DNA from: Spongospora subterranea f. sp. subterranea | Taxonomy: Eukaryota > Endomyxa: Phytomyxea > Phytomyxea > Plasmodiophorida | Length of the DNA stretch: 64,000 bases | Assembly (NCBI GenBank): GCA_049724395.1 | Contig: JAUGWO010000155.1 | Coordinates: 62,001 to 126,000 of the forward strand | Reading direction: 5' to 3' | Part shown: one piece after another, positions 32,255-43,875 of the stretch | Numbering within the stretch: position 1 is the first letter of the stretch | Layout: each line of letters starts with the position of its first letter | The notes under the pieces: generated by a model | Database searches by the model: none | Told to the model about the DNA's origin: nothing | Seen by the model: only the letters and a program-made list of their open reading frames with translations | Translations under genes and position numbers: made by a program

Positions 32255-33700
32255 TCAATACCTCACGCGGTGCGACGGGTTCACCCTCAGGCCAATCATT
32301 GCCCAAGAACATGCAATTTGTGGATCCTTGATCCAGTTGCGTCTTTGTTGTCAGGATTTCGAACGTCCCAAGCAGTTAGGGGATTTTACCTGTTTCTGAG
32401 CCAATCCGGTCGTGTTTTGCTATTGCAGGCGCAATTGTCGAGGAGACTGCACTCATCGTCTCCAGTAGCATCAATAGGTGCCGCTTCGCTCACCTGCCCA
32501 CACATTTTTGTGATCCTGAAACGTCGACACGATAATGAACTAGTACACGCCATAGAAGGACTTTCAGCCTCTCTTGTGCAGGCCGATCGAGCAAGTCGCT
32601 GTTTGCTGTTTGATGGCATCTGCTGTGGTTAAGATTCAGGACCTCGGACTTCAAGTTGAACTTAGGCAGCAGTTGAACGATGTACGAGTCCAATCGTCAA
32701 TGTTTATGAAGGCGTCACTACGGCATGGGTTTCGTGCCATCTGATGGTTGAGCGATGCAAGACTCCGACTCCTGATTCGCAACAACAGCAGATGACTGTA
32801 AATGGCATCTGGAACGAATCAGGCAACATCGCCGCCCTCGGATTACAACTCACTACTACTCACGATGTGTGTATGTACTGCTGATTTCTTGGCGAATCCT
32901 TCTTTGGATTTCATGAATGAATCGACTATCTTCATCGAAACTGCTGAAGTGATGCACAGCTTTATACATGGAAAACAGACATCGTTGACAGAGAACGTTA
33001 CCAAAACAACATCTCCAAAGGATCGCAGAAAACGTCGCGGTGAGCATCCAAATTGGACGGAGCACCGCTGCAAAGGCTCTTTGCCGAAGGCCAACATGAT
33101 GGCAGGTGTTCCATGTTTTTCCTCCCAGCGAGACACTTGACCGAGTTGGCGTTAGACCAGCGCAGGCTGGTTTGGCCGATGTGGGCGATCATCGATAATG
33201 CCCGACGTCTCCAGGTTTTCATGGGCGGTGGATGTCGCCAGCTGGGGCCTGATACGTTCGGCATCACGTCTGCAAGCCTGTTTATGTACCGAGTCATTCA
33301 ATGCCATCGACGGTAGTGAAGTCGGTTGGCCAAAACTGGAGCGGCAATTGGAAGGTTCTTTCGACAAAACAAGACAGTCTGGGTTTGGTTGTCTGTAATA
33401 AGGTTCACCGTCGGATGAACCATCTTGAGAGTCGTCTGACCCACGACGTGATTAGGCTGAAATAATAATGCTTGTACTTCCCGGGAGCACAACGGATATT
33501 GATCCCCTGAATGCCCAGATATTGCTTGAATCAACAGGAAAACGATGGGGATCGCGAACGGGAAGTTTAATTAGACCAAACACGAAAGTCAATGTGAATC
33601 CCCAGACCCAGCGATCCAAAAGAGCGCGTAATGAACTGGGGAGTTGATGAACCGACGGTCACTGTCAAAACTGATCGAATTGTTGCCACCCTGACTTTAG
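32255..33700. other. gene-poor region with element fragments
   Basis: Around 32502-32605 a plus-strand piece reads IFVILKRRHDN and recurs near 35078. Frames at 33053-33316 and elsewhere show no domain. No intact gene is seen. Confidence 0.4.
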
Positions 33701-34205
33701 AAAGTCAAGCCGGTGGTCTAGGTGAGAATGGATCAACAAAGGTTTACGAGAATTCTCAATGATAATGATTTATTGAACAATAAGGGACGTAAAGTTGTCG
33801 TTAGTGGACCGAGAGCACAGAGGGCTGTACATTCCCCTCTCTCATAGAGATACGAGTAATGATTGTGACAAAAGAATCGGCCCTGTCACGTACAACCGCG
33901 CCATCAAGTTGGCCATTTCGAGGATCTTCCACCAAATCAAGAAACTCATCAGCCAGAAATCCTTGTAGCTTGGAAAGGGTTCGATGGATATGATTCAACT
34001 TGGGAACCTGTCCCAAACATGGCGACAGATGTTCTTGAATTCATTACTCGTAACTTTATGAGAGAGGGGAATGTAAAGCCTTTCTAGACTTTCGGCACTC
34101 TAACGATAACTTCATGTCCCTTATTCAATAAATCGTTATTATAGGCTCTGAATCAACTCTCGTAAACCTTTGTTTACACATTTTCACCTATACCACCGGC
34201 TTTAC
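33701..34205. repeat. imperfect inverted repeat with about 165-bp arms
   Basis: The left arm 33701-33866 and right arm 34040-34205 are reverse complements by eye. They share AACAAAGGTTTACGAGA, ATTCCCCTCTCTCATA and GCCGGTGGT, with scattered changes. About 170 bp between them, and part of the right arm, encode the chromodomain relic. The minus strand of the left arm encodes a second copy of that relic's tail, so two 3' element ends sit head to head. Confidence 0.8.
33904..34087 (+). pseudogene. chromodomain relic of a Ty3/gypsy-type retroelement
   Basis: The plus-strand frame contains EILVAWKGFDGYDSTWEPV and then DVLEFITRNF, ending at TAG 34085-34087. This is the chromodomain signature (aromatic cage W-K-G, then TWEP) found at the integrase C terminus of chromoviruses. 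Only the 3' end of the element is here. It lies inside the inverted repeat described at 33701-34205. Confidence 0.7.
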
Positions 34206-35429
34206 TTTTCAAAGTGTGGATTTATACTCGACCTCAGAGTAATCGATTGCTCCGGACCTTTGTCGCCTTGCCGCCCACCAGTTTGCTTTTAGGAAAAAAC
34301 ATTTTTGGCGAAAAACAAAACCCAGTTATGCTGGGTTTCGACCTCTGTCTAGGCTACGTTTTCAGCTTAACAGAGCCCGTCAATGGTGCAGCAAATTGAC
34401 GAAGAGCAACAGCAGAAACCGTCTCACTAGCGTTCGACGTATGACTTCAATACAACTAAGATGATCTTGGTCTGATGATTAACTTTAATCACGTCATTTT
34501 AAGATTGGTCTGATCTGCTATGAGATCGTGACATTGTATATCATTTGCTCCATGGCCAAGTTTACATGTGTATCGCCTGTTCTTCGTCCAAACACCTATC
34601 GCCGCTGATTATTTGACGTTTGACACCCATAGCAGCACGTTCCCAACGCCATGGTCACATTTGTGCACACTGTTTGGACAGAACCGGAATGTTTCACTGT
34701 CGACTTCTACATCAAAAGAATGTTTATCCAGTTTAAATCATCATTTCATTAGAATTGGAGATATTCTTATGCCAATAGATTGGACTATGAGTGAATGGAC
34801 GGGCTATGCAGAAATAACTGAGAAAAGGGCTCATAGTCATATCCATTCAACACATAACGCCATGTTGACGCGCCAAATAATATTTCTCTGCGTGCGGGGT
34901 TTGAAGGTGGTTACTGGTTGATTCCATTCATCAACACGGCATCGTGTCAGGTGGAAAATATTTTGAACACTATCAAAGAAAAACAAAGCATCGTACGAGA
35001 GGTGCACCGCCAGTAAAACAGATGTCAAAGGCACTGCCGAACTACACCAACATTCAACAGGTGCCACGTACCTACCCAGAGATTTTTGTGAACCTGAAGC
35101 TTCGGCACGATAATAAATCAACACAAGCCATAGAACGTTTGATTTGCAGGCAGATCGAGGAAGTCGCTGCCATCCGATTCCATCTTCCGTACGATGATTT
35201 GTTCTTCCTTAGTAGTGTGAAAAAAATTACACCAGTCATGAAGCCGTTTTAGTGGATGGGATGAACCAGTAAAAGTACGAATGGGAAGCAACAGGTGTGT
35301 TGAGCTGCGACATGCGTTTGGACAAAGGTTGAGCAGCGACATGTGCTGGAACAAAGAACAGGAATCACAGCGACCTTCAGGACTCCGTGCGGAGTTTCTT
35401 GGAAGACATGGGGCAAAGCCTCACACGTG
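34206..35429. other. no supported gene
   Basis: Apart from the second IFV-LK-RHDN segment at about 35078-35180, the frames here show no domain. It leads into the Esf2/ABT1 promoter. Confidence 0.4.
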
Positions 35430-36332
35430 ATGGGTAACAATGGCGCCGACGATTGCCCGGAAGGCCTCGGAAATCAGTCAGACGTTGACAACGATGTGAA
35501 CGAGGACGTCGTCCAGTCCGATGATGAAGGAGCAGGAAATACCAGTGATAACGCAGAGCGCTGGGCCCAATTTGAAGCTAATGCGCTCAAACGTGGCATT
35601 ATTTATTTCAGTCGGATACCTCCTTTCATGAGCGCAAATCGGCTAAGGAAAATGTTCGAGCCGTTTGGAGAAATCGGCCGTATCTACCTGACTCCTGAAG
35701 ATGCCGCGGTCGCTCGAACTCGGCGCAAATTCAAAAGTCGCTAACCCTTCTCCGTCATTCTGGCGATAGTGTTTGCTCAACGCGTTTTTCAGAATGTACG
35801 CGCAAGAATTATGTTGATGGGTGGATGGAATTCGCCAGGAAAAGCGTCGCCAGACGCGTCGCCGAATCGCTAAATAATACGCCAATCGGTGGGAAGAAGC
35901 GCTCATTTTACAGGGACGACATCTGGAATATCCGTTATTTGAAGGGATTCAAGTGGCATCATCTCACCGAAAAACATGGTATTGTCTGCATGTTCTGCTT
36001 AATGTATCCATTCATTTGACTGAATGTAGCGATGGAAAGTGCTGCCCGTTCACAGAAGATCAGGACGGAGATATCGGCGGCCAAGAAGGAGTACGATTTC
36101 ATCGTCGACAAGCAGGAGCAGGCCAAGCTGGTCCATAATATCGAGAAGCGCCATCAGGTATGCAGCCCGCCCCCCATCAAATATACATACTCCCATCGTC
36201 TGACACTTGCGCGATCATCAGAAACGTGGTGCCACTGATGGCCAGGAATCGCAGCCCCCTGTCAAAGTCCTCAGAACGTTCAGGCAGAGTCAGTGCCATG
36301 CAGACCCCCCACTTTGTGATTCGGTCGTCTGA
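35430..36332 (+). CDS. ESF2: Esf2/ABT1-type RNA-binding ribosome assembly factor
   Basis: Four exons, 35430-35736, 35793-35978, 36030-36157 and 36222-36332, all join in phase; the introns are 51-64 nt and the product is 243 residues. After an acidic N terminus, an RRM begins with RGIIYFSRIPPFMSANRLRK and FGEIGRIYLTPED, then VDGWMEFARKSVARRVAESL and the diagnostic NTPIGGKKRSFYRDDIWNIR followed by LKGFKWHHLTEK. This is the Esf2 (yeast) and ABT1 (human) pattern. These proteins act in the nucleolus in the small-subunit processome and help the Dbp8 helicase in 18S processing. The tail after the RRM is a charged helix and ends PPVKVLRTFRQ as in relatives. The ATG at 35430 is chosen because it starts the acidic stretch. 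Confidence 0.92.
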
Positions 36333-37460
36333 CTGTTTGACTGTGTTTAGGGCAACCCGTGTTCAGTGGCCATGCAACAGCCAGTTAATTATACATTTCT
36401 ATTTCATTCTACCGTTCAATGATAGTCACATTTATTCATTTGAAATTGATCAAGGTTCACGATGGTTGATGGTTGTTAGAGAGCGCACTGTAGTGAACAT
36501 CTTTTCACCAATGCTTGCCCGACGCCGCTCTCGGCGTGAGATCTTTTATTTCGACACCGGACTTGTTTATCTCCTTGTCTCACTCAAATTCGCGGAGTGG
36601 TGCTTCTGTATGACTTTAATATGGGATTTGCTATAGATCCGAGCGCAATAATAACTTTGGCGAATCGCTATACAATGGTGCCTTTTCTTACCATGTCGAT
36701 CATGGGTCGACGGCGATCCATAATCCACGGCTTGGGTCTGACGTTTTTCTCAACGATATATGCCTCTTCAGCAATAGCTTGCGCTTTTATTTGAGAGTGT
36801 AGATGGACTTTTTCGTCCCATATTGTCAATCAGGGTACCGCTGGAAAGGATTTGACAAGGCCTATCATCCGTGGAGTGACTGATTTGCGGTAAAACGCGC
36901 AGTTTCTTAATTCGCCAGCTAAATAGCCTCGTGCCAGTCGCTTGGTTGACATTTGCGGGGCTATTTAACCGCAAACTACGCGGGTACTGTAGCTACTGCC
37001 GGTGTACGCAACTAACCAGTGTCGCGGCCTCCACCACAGTCAGTGATCAAAAAGTGATCACCATTCCATCCTCCCTCAAAGTTCAATCACCACTGGCACC
37101 GCCTGAATCCACTGTTGATGACTGGAACCAGTGATTCTGCCAGTGGTGTTTGTCGCGAACTTCAAGTGCGCGAACTTAAGAACCCCATAGACTTTTAAGC
37201 CGTATACTGTACTGTAGAATTTCATCCGTTTCGGCATTAAAACTTTCTTCCTTTTTTCCTTTTTTAAAGTTCTTACTGGTCAATTTTTTCGGACTTGCAT
37301 GACAGCTGGCGCCGGGACAGCCTGCGCTGTTCCTTGTCGGACCAGTCCTTCCATGTCGCCGCCATTGCGAATGAAAAAATCTAGTAGAATAGGCCAAACA
37401 CAAACGAGTCTAAAAGAATATCGTTGGATGCGGTAAACCCAAGCTACTAAATTTATTAAC
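36333..37460. other. gene-poor region with a hairpin
   Basis: No intact gene. A perfect 11-bp inverted repeat lies at 37088-37098 (CACCACTGGCA) and 37138-37148 with a 39-base loop. Minus-strand pieces near 36790-36650 (EEAYIVEKNVRPKPWIMD) look like broken coding sequence. Confidence 0.4.
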
Positions 37461-37464
37461 AGAG

Positions 37465-37655
37465 GAGATTTTAGGAAGCGCGTCAGCGCCGCATCATTCA
37501 ACATAGTCATGGGCTCTCAGATATCGGATTGACGACATTCTCAAATCGTAAACTTGGCGCAGAATGCAGGAAGGTTTCAATCTGAGATATGACTATTCTC
37601 ATGATACCTGGGAGTCCTTAACTATGTTGAATGATTGGGCATTGGCGGCGATACT
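37465..37655. repeat. inverted repeat with coding-like arms
   Basis: The left arm (about 37465-37532) and right arm (about 37576-37655) are imperfect reverse complements. The word ATGTTGAATGAT occurs on the minus strand near 37502 and on the plus strand at 37624. Read outward, both arms translate to a related start (TMLNDAALTRFLKS and TMLNDWALAAILKF). The plus-strand frame continues to 37908 but shows no domain. Confidence 0.65.
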
Positions 37656-37921
37656 TAAGTTCTCGGCACTTGTATCGTTCGCTGACGTGAGGGAGCCCAT
37701 CGGCACTGTCTTTAGTCGTGAACTTTGTGAACAAGATCACATATCGAATAATGTCGACGAGTTGTTGATACCAGAAATCCCTTGCCAGCAAACCTTGCCC
37801 GTTCCGCTGGATGTTCTCTGTTCAGGATTATTGCCGAAACTATTAGATCGTTCTCAGGTACCGATTCGCAGTTGCACTGTCGCCTTGAACGACCAAAGGA
37901 TGGTCTAAGTCGTCCGACAAC

Positions 37922-40900
37922 ATGGACCTATGTCTGCAGGTCGGTCGAATAGGTCAGCGCCCTCCTCCACAGTATTCCCCTAATGAACCGCTGACCGAGG
38001 ACGATGATGGCGAGCTACCGGAGCAAGTAAGGTTCAGGCGCCCTAATATTTCCCTTCTGAAACATCGGCCCACGATGGTACCTGGCGCTGCACAAACGGC
38101 TCGTATTTTGCCTAAATCTCCCTCTTCGTTGCTGGTTCCGCAAACGGAGCGGTTTGCTCGGCCCGGTCAACGCGTTAGGAAATTGGAATGGGGTCCAGTA
38201 CATCCTCCAACGCCAAGAAAAGCGGCGATGTTGCCGAAGGCGCTCGTGTACGTGCCAGAAAACGGTGGCCCAGCCGAGTTGGTGGCTAACCTCTTGCCTG
38301 GCACCGACAAGCAACGCTTGTTGAGACAAACGCGTTTGAAAGTGGTGGAAGGCTCCAGCCCACGAAGACCACCTATCAAACTCCCTCGATGCGACTCAGC
38401 CAAGTTCCGCCGCGATTTGATCGCGTTCACGGATCGACCGGAGCGGTCAAGACGCGATGAACGTCGCCGGGAGTTGCCTGACCAGCCTGTTATCGATTCG
38501 CGCCAAAGAAAAGACGTCGAATTGCTATCGTCATGGGTCGACTTGAAGTTGAGCGCTGCAATCGACGATCAAGGAAAACGTGTGCAGTTTTCGATTACGG
38601 TGGTGGCGACAGCGATTGACGATCTTATCCGTCAGATCACAGCGCATATGGCCGAACGAGGTGCCCTTCTCGCTTATCTCATTGATCTTGATCGAAAATA
38701 TCACGGCGAATCAGCCGAGCTCCACGAGCGCAAAGCTGTTGATGATGTTCAGGTCACGTATCGCCAACGAATTTTGACGTTGACGTCGACGCAGCGTCGC
38801 GACGCCGAGCGAGAAACCGAGGAACGGATGATGATCTGGAACGAATGCGAGAGAATGAAGGCGCACCTGGAGGAGCGGGATCTGATGCTGGCCGAGCTGC
38901 AGCAGCAGACGGCCGTTGATATTGCCAAACGCGACGACATGATCGAGAGTCAGATGAGGACGATCGAGCAGCTGGAGCGGTCGTTGGACGACCTCAGTGT
39001 GAACTTCGCCCAAGTCTCTGGGCAGATGGCCACACTGAACTGGGACCTGATAGAATCGAAGGAAACGATCGCCGATTTGCGTCTGAATTTGAAATTCGCC
39101 AACGAGCGGGCAACGACGACAACGTCGCCCGACATCGTTGAAATTCCGCAAAAACCAGTGGCGGATGATCAGACAGAGGAGAGTGCAGATAAAGCGGAAG
39201 AACTTGAGACGGTTCGCGATGCGGCGATCCGAATCCAGAGCCTGGTTCGAGGGCGACAATCCCGTCGGTTGGTTGCTCGACTATCGCCTGTGGTCGACCA
39301 ACCTCCGTTCAGCGATGTAGCCGTTGTCATCGATGTCCCTGAATCACTTCGGCGCCTGTTTCAATGCGCTCCCGAGGTAAGCGATGTCAAAACCCGGATT
39401 TCCCTCGATCTCAAATCTGAAATCAGCATCGCAACACGTGGACCATTTTCAAACGTTGATTGATGTTGTTTTTCGTGTGACTTCTCTGAGTTTTGGTTGA
39501 GTTGGGAATGACCGGAACGAGAAGTTGAAATGCCTGTTGGTCAGGTGCACGCATCATATTTCCCGCAGATGATCCCGCTGCCCAAGATGATGAAATGGGT
39601 GAAGGGAATATTTCTGGCCAAGCCTGAGTTCGATTTCCATTACGCCAAGCGCGGCGCCGCCCCTTTGCGATTCGCCGATCTCGTCTATGACTATTACCTC
39701 TCCCAGCACAGCTTAAGAGAAAGGTGAAACCTGTTTTTCTGGAGCTATTTGTTGTTTGAAAAACGCAGGCCATTTTTTTTGGGTCTGACTTCGTGATTGA
39801 ACAGCGCTGAGATGGATCTGATGGATCTTTGCCACAACATATCGTTATACCGATCCGAATGTGCCCGCATCCGATTGTTCAGCAGTTTCCTTTCTGAGCC
39901 TCCTTCACCCCGTGTCACCGACGCCACCATGATCGTTCACGAGGCGCTGCGCCTCTACGCCGCTGGCCCGTTCGAGACCGTCATTGACAATTGCCAGGGT
40001 GTCTGCTGGGTCGACGTGGAATCCGTTTTGCAAATAGTGTCGAAACTATTGAAGAACATCCCCAATATGGCCTCCGCTTTAAAACAGTTGCAGAACCGCG
40101 CCAAGACGTTGAGCGTTGCCCGAACTTTTACGGGCGCCAGCCGATCCGCGCATAAAGGCACCGATAAATATATGGACCTCGACGATTGTCTGGAAGTTAT
40201 CTGGGAGCTTTTTCGCCAAGAAGATGCTCGTCTAAATACTCAGCTAACCGAGGCGTTTGATGAGTACATGGCACAGTTTGCCGATAAATCAACGGATCGA
40301 TTGTCGCTGAACGATTTTGAAGCCGTTCTAAAACAGTTCGATGGTCGGCTATTGGACGGGCGTTTGTACAGTGTGGAGATGTACAGAGAGGCAGGACGTC
40401 ACGCTATTGGACAACAGATGAAGATCGAGGACTTAGTTCGGGCGGCACGAAACGGAGGGATACTACCGATTTCAATTGAAACCGATCAATTCCCACGAAT
40501 GGTGGCGAACAGGATTAGAAACCTGGCACAGGATAGCGGCGGGGTGATCGCGGTGATTGGCACGACGGATGGATTACCAAGCACTTTGAAGGCCAACACC
40601 GATGAACAAGTGCAGATGATGCAAAAACGCCTGGCCTCGATGCGAGAGAAGGTGATCGATACGGGAAATACGTGGAAAGCGAAACTCGAGCGAATGCAAC
40701 AAAAATATGATGGAGTGTCGTCTAAGCTCAGAGCTGAATACGATATGAAACTGGCGGACGCCGTCCAACTCGAGCGTGAAAAGCACGATAAGAAAATGCG
40801 GGAATTGGAAGAAGCGCATTCAGCCAAACTGCAATTGTGCTTCGAGAAGTTTGAGGAAAGACGAAACGCTCTTGAGGCGGCTAATGACGACGGAAAAGCC

Positions 40901-41374
40901 AAGCTAAAGTCGATGCAAAACGAGTTTAAGAGAGTGTCAGAAGAAACGGCAGAGGAGAAAGACGGGCTTTATAAAGCGGTAGACCAGCTAACAATGCAGC
41001 TGGAGAAGGAGGTGGCCAATTCCTCAGTGATTGCTAACGAGGTGGTGGCGCAAACCTCGCAGGCAATGAGCGATTTCGGTCAAGCGACGACATTGTTGTC
41101 TCGACAACTGATTGAGACGACGAGCGCGATGGAACGGGCTCGAATGGCGGAAGAAGACGTTCGGACGCGAATGCAGGCGCAAGCTGTACGCCAGGCAAAT
41201 GAATCCACAATGTTACGACGGTCAAAGCTGGCGCGCGGGGACTCCTTCCGAATTGGGAGCGATTTGCAGCAACTGGTCGCAAGTGTGCCGCCAATATCAA
41301 CAGTTGAGTTCCAAGGCATCGGCACAGGTCATCAACGAGCGATGACGGCTGGCGTCATGGAAAATAGTCCTTGA
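37922..41374 (+). CDS. axonemal-type IQ-motif and coiled-coil protein
   Basis: Three exons, 37922-39376, 39569-39723 and 39805-41374, join in phases 0 and 2 for about 1,060 residues. The N-terminal 140 residues are basic and Pro-rich. A long coiled coil follows (about residues 190-400; ERMMIWNECERMKAHLEERD). Then comes an IQ motif AIRIQSLVRGRQSRRLVARL that should bind calmodulin, and a helical domain RFADLVYDYYLSQHSLRESA leading to SECARIRLFSSFLS. The last part has EF-hand-like helices (DKSTDRLSLNDFEAVLKQFD) and a second coiled coil (KLQLCFEKFEERRNALEAAN). Similar arrangements occur in flagellar proteins of protists; I know no specific name. The start could lie in an upstream exon, since CTGCAG precedes GTCGG at 37940. 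If exon 1 does not join, there would be two adjacent genes. Confidence 0.65.
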
Positions 41375-41545
41375 TGATAATTCCAATAGAATAATTTCAT
41401 AATCAGCAGCAAAAAAATTGATACGCTGATATAGCTTCGGGAATGATTGTAATCAAAGTACAGAACTCCCTGGTGATAAATTTGAGGCGTTTATTTGAAT
41501 AGGTAGAGATATGCATCGGAACGAATGAAACCAGGTTGACTAATT

Positions 41546-43623
41546 TTATGCACTGGTCGGAGCGTCACTTTGTAGGCCGATTTCATTGTCGACATCCTTG
41601 ATAAATGGCTCCAAGAAATTGAATAATTCTTCTTCCGTTCGGGCGGTAACCTGATTCGATAATGGTCAATAATTGAAACAAAAGAAGCGGATGCCGACCT
41701 CAATTGGTGAAATAGAAAATGCATCTTTGATCTCCTGAAACGAGCTCTCGTCAGCAGCAGAACAGATCAAATTGATAGCAATGCCCGGACGGCCGAATCT
41801 AATTGTTAACGTAAGCGATTAATAATCACAGTTAGGCTCGCCAGAAACAAACCTTCCAGATCTGCCAGTACGGTGATAATACGACTCATGATGAGAAACG
41901 CCTCTGATCATTGGAATATCGTAGTTTACAACACAAGAAACTTCTGGAACATCAAATCCGCGGTTCAACAAATCGGTGGTGACCAAAACGCTGGTCTCCA
42001 GGGCGCGAAACTGGTTGATAACCGTATCACTAAGATAAACACGGGTGAGCATAACCCTCTATCAACGCAAACAGCACTGGTGGATCTTACCGGTCTTGAA
42101 CGGAAACTTCACCATGAATCAACGAGGCTTTGTACCCTTTGGCTTCGAGTTTCATGAACAAATCCGTCGCCTGGTAGCGTTTGTTGACGAAAATGATTGA
42201 TTGGCCAACGTTCATTATCTTGAATAGGGCGCACATTATATCAAATTTAAACGCTTCTGTAGGACACTTAATTTCGAAATGTTTGATATGAGGAAGAGTC
42301 AGGTTTTTCATGCTGACGGTAATCTTAAACGGATTCGGTGACGCCATCTGTAGAACGCATGGGAATATAAACGCCATAAAAAAAACGCATTACTTTCATA
42401 GCGTAATCGCGAACTTTCGGGGGGAACGTGGCTGAGAATAACATGATGTGGCATGAACGAAGATAAGATACAATCTTGCTCGTATCAACGCCGAGACCGG
42501 CAACATTACTGGAAACGTTTGTTAACAATGAAAAATAAAAACTATTGCTAAGAGCGCATACGATCCAGTTGGCCCAGTAACCTCGTTCATCTTAATCATC
42601 TCGTCGGCTTCATCAACAACACAAGAACGAATACTGTTGACATTGAGGACCTTGTTGCGAATCAATTTCATTAAAGAACCAGGGGTGCCTAAACGCCAAA
42701 AAATTAAAGATTGAATAGACACCGTCTACTGAAGGCAATACGAAAGAGCGTCCAGAATCAAATGTCAAAAATTTGTTTACGTGAAGAAAGTGACTTCAAG
42801 ACGAGACAGTATTCGGACGTTTACCTATTATAACATGGGAAGTGACAGTTCTCGCAGTCGCAGCAGTGTCAGGAAGACACGTGAAAACTGTAATATCGGT
42901 GAATTTTGCCAAGGCAATCGTGACATCAGCATTTTGTTTGGCCAATTCCCTAATGAATACCATCACGAAGGCATCTCAGCAACAAATACATCAATTTACC
43001 GAGTTGGACAAATAACAATCGCCTGTGGCACGGCCTGTGCAGCATCAACACGATTGAGCACCGCCAGTACAAAGGCTGCAGTTTTGCCAGTTCCAGCAGG
43101 AGCTTGCGCAATGAGATTCTGTGGGCTGTATAAACACGATTAGAAAGCGGCAAAATCGGTGACAAAACTTTGAGTAAAACAAAAAGATTATGTTGATATG
43201 AAAACCAGTTGAAAATGTGCACTACATTTTGAAATGTTCAGGCTTACTTTTCAACGAGTAAATGAGGCAATGCTTTTGACTGAATTGGCGAAGGCATGGT
43301 CCAGTTCATAGAATGAACACCACGAAGAAGTTCCGATTTCCTGGGACAACGATCACTAAATGCAAATAGACGCCCAACGCAGATTCAATACAAATTCAGC
43401 GCTTCGAAGGTTTCAGACTCCTTCAGATCATGAGTGGCATCGGAAAGCCGAACCTGCTGTCGCTGTAGGGAGACAGGCGGGCCAAGATCTGAAAAGCCAG
43501 GATCAGGTCACCAAAACAACTGTCGCACGATGGTATCTGGTCACCGTCTTGTTCGGCATGTTCAGGACGCTCGCTGGCCGCTTGCTGACCGGGGTGTTCA
43601 GCTCGTTCGTTGACCGTCACCAT
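41546..43623 (-). CDS. DBP5: DEAD-box RNA helicase, Dbp5/DDX19 type
   Basis: Multi-exon, minus strand. All core motifs are visible: an N-terminal FEALN element and the Q motif ([14 protein letters not shown], about 43290-43250), motif [21 protein letters not shown], Ia PTR, the [10 protein letters not shown] block, motif II DEAD (VVDEADEMI), motif III SAT ([20 protein letters not shown]), [31 protein letters not shown] and [13 protein letters not shown]. The order and the sentence [11 protein letters not shown] with the insert before YYHR match Dbp5/DDX19, which remodels mRNPs at the nuclear pore with Gle1 and IP6. Motif I has Pro in place of the usual His (AHNGSGKT). The last exons read [20 protein letters not shown] and end DAPTSA with TAA at 41546-41548. 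Exon borders between about 42100 and 42800 were only partly fixed. Confidence 0.85.
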
Positions 43624-43875
43624 CGCTAAAGCAATGTCGAATAATTACTGATGAGATATGTGGCTGCGCTCACCCACGTGTCTATTGGAAAGTCCGCACT
43701 CCGCTGGCTAAAGACATGGCCGGGACGCAACCCTCGATGTTGACAGTCATCACGACGACACTAGACAGAACGCCCTCTTTTTACTTGTACATGGGTTTGA
43801 CATTTTTAAAGAATCTCATTACGAAAATGTGTTTATAAATTATGGATTATTTATATGGCACTTGAACTGTATCTC

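Larger units (their letters stand above)
32502..35180 (+). repeat. direct repeat copies of a short coding-like segment
   Basis: The segment at about 32502-32605 is repeated at about 35078-35180, same orientation, roughly 70 percent alike by eye. Both translate to a shared pattern: IFVILKRRHDN then HAIEGL in the first, and IFVNLKLRHDN then QAIERL in the second. They lie outside any gene and probably mark two copies of one decayed element. Confidence 0.55.
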
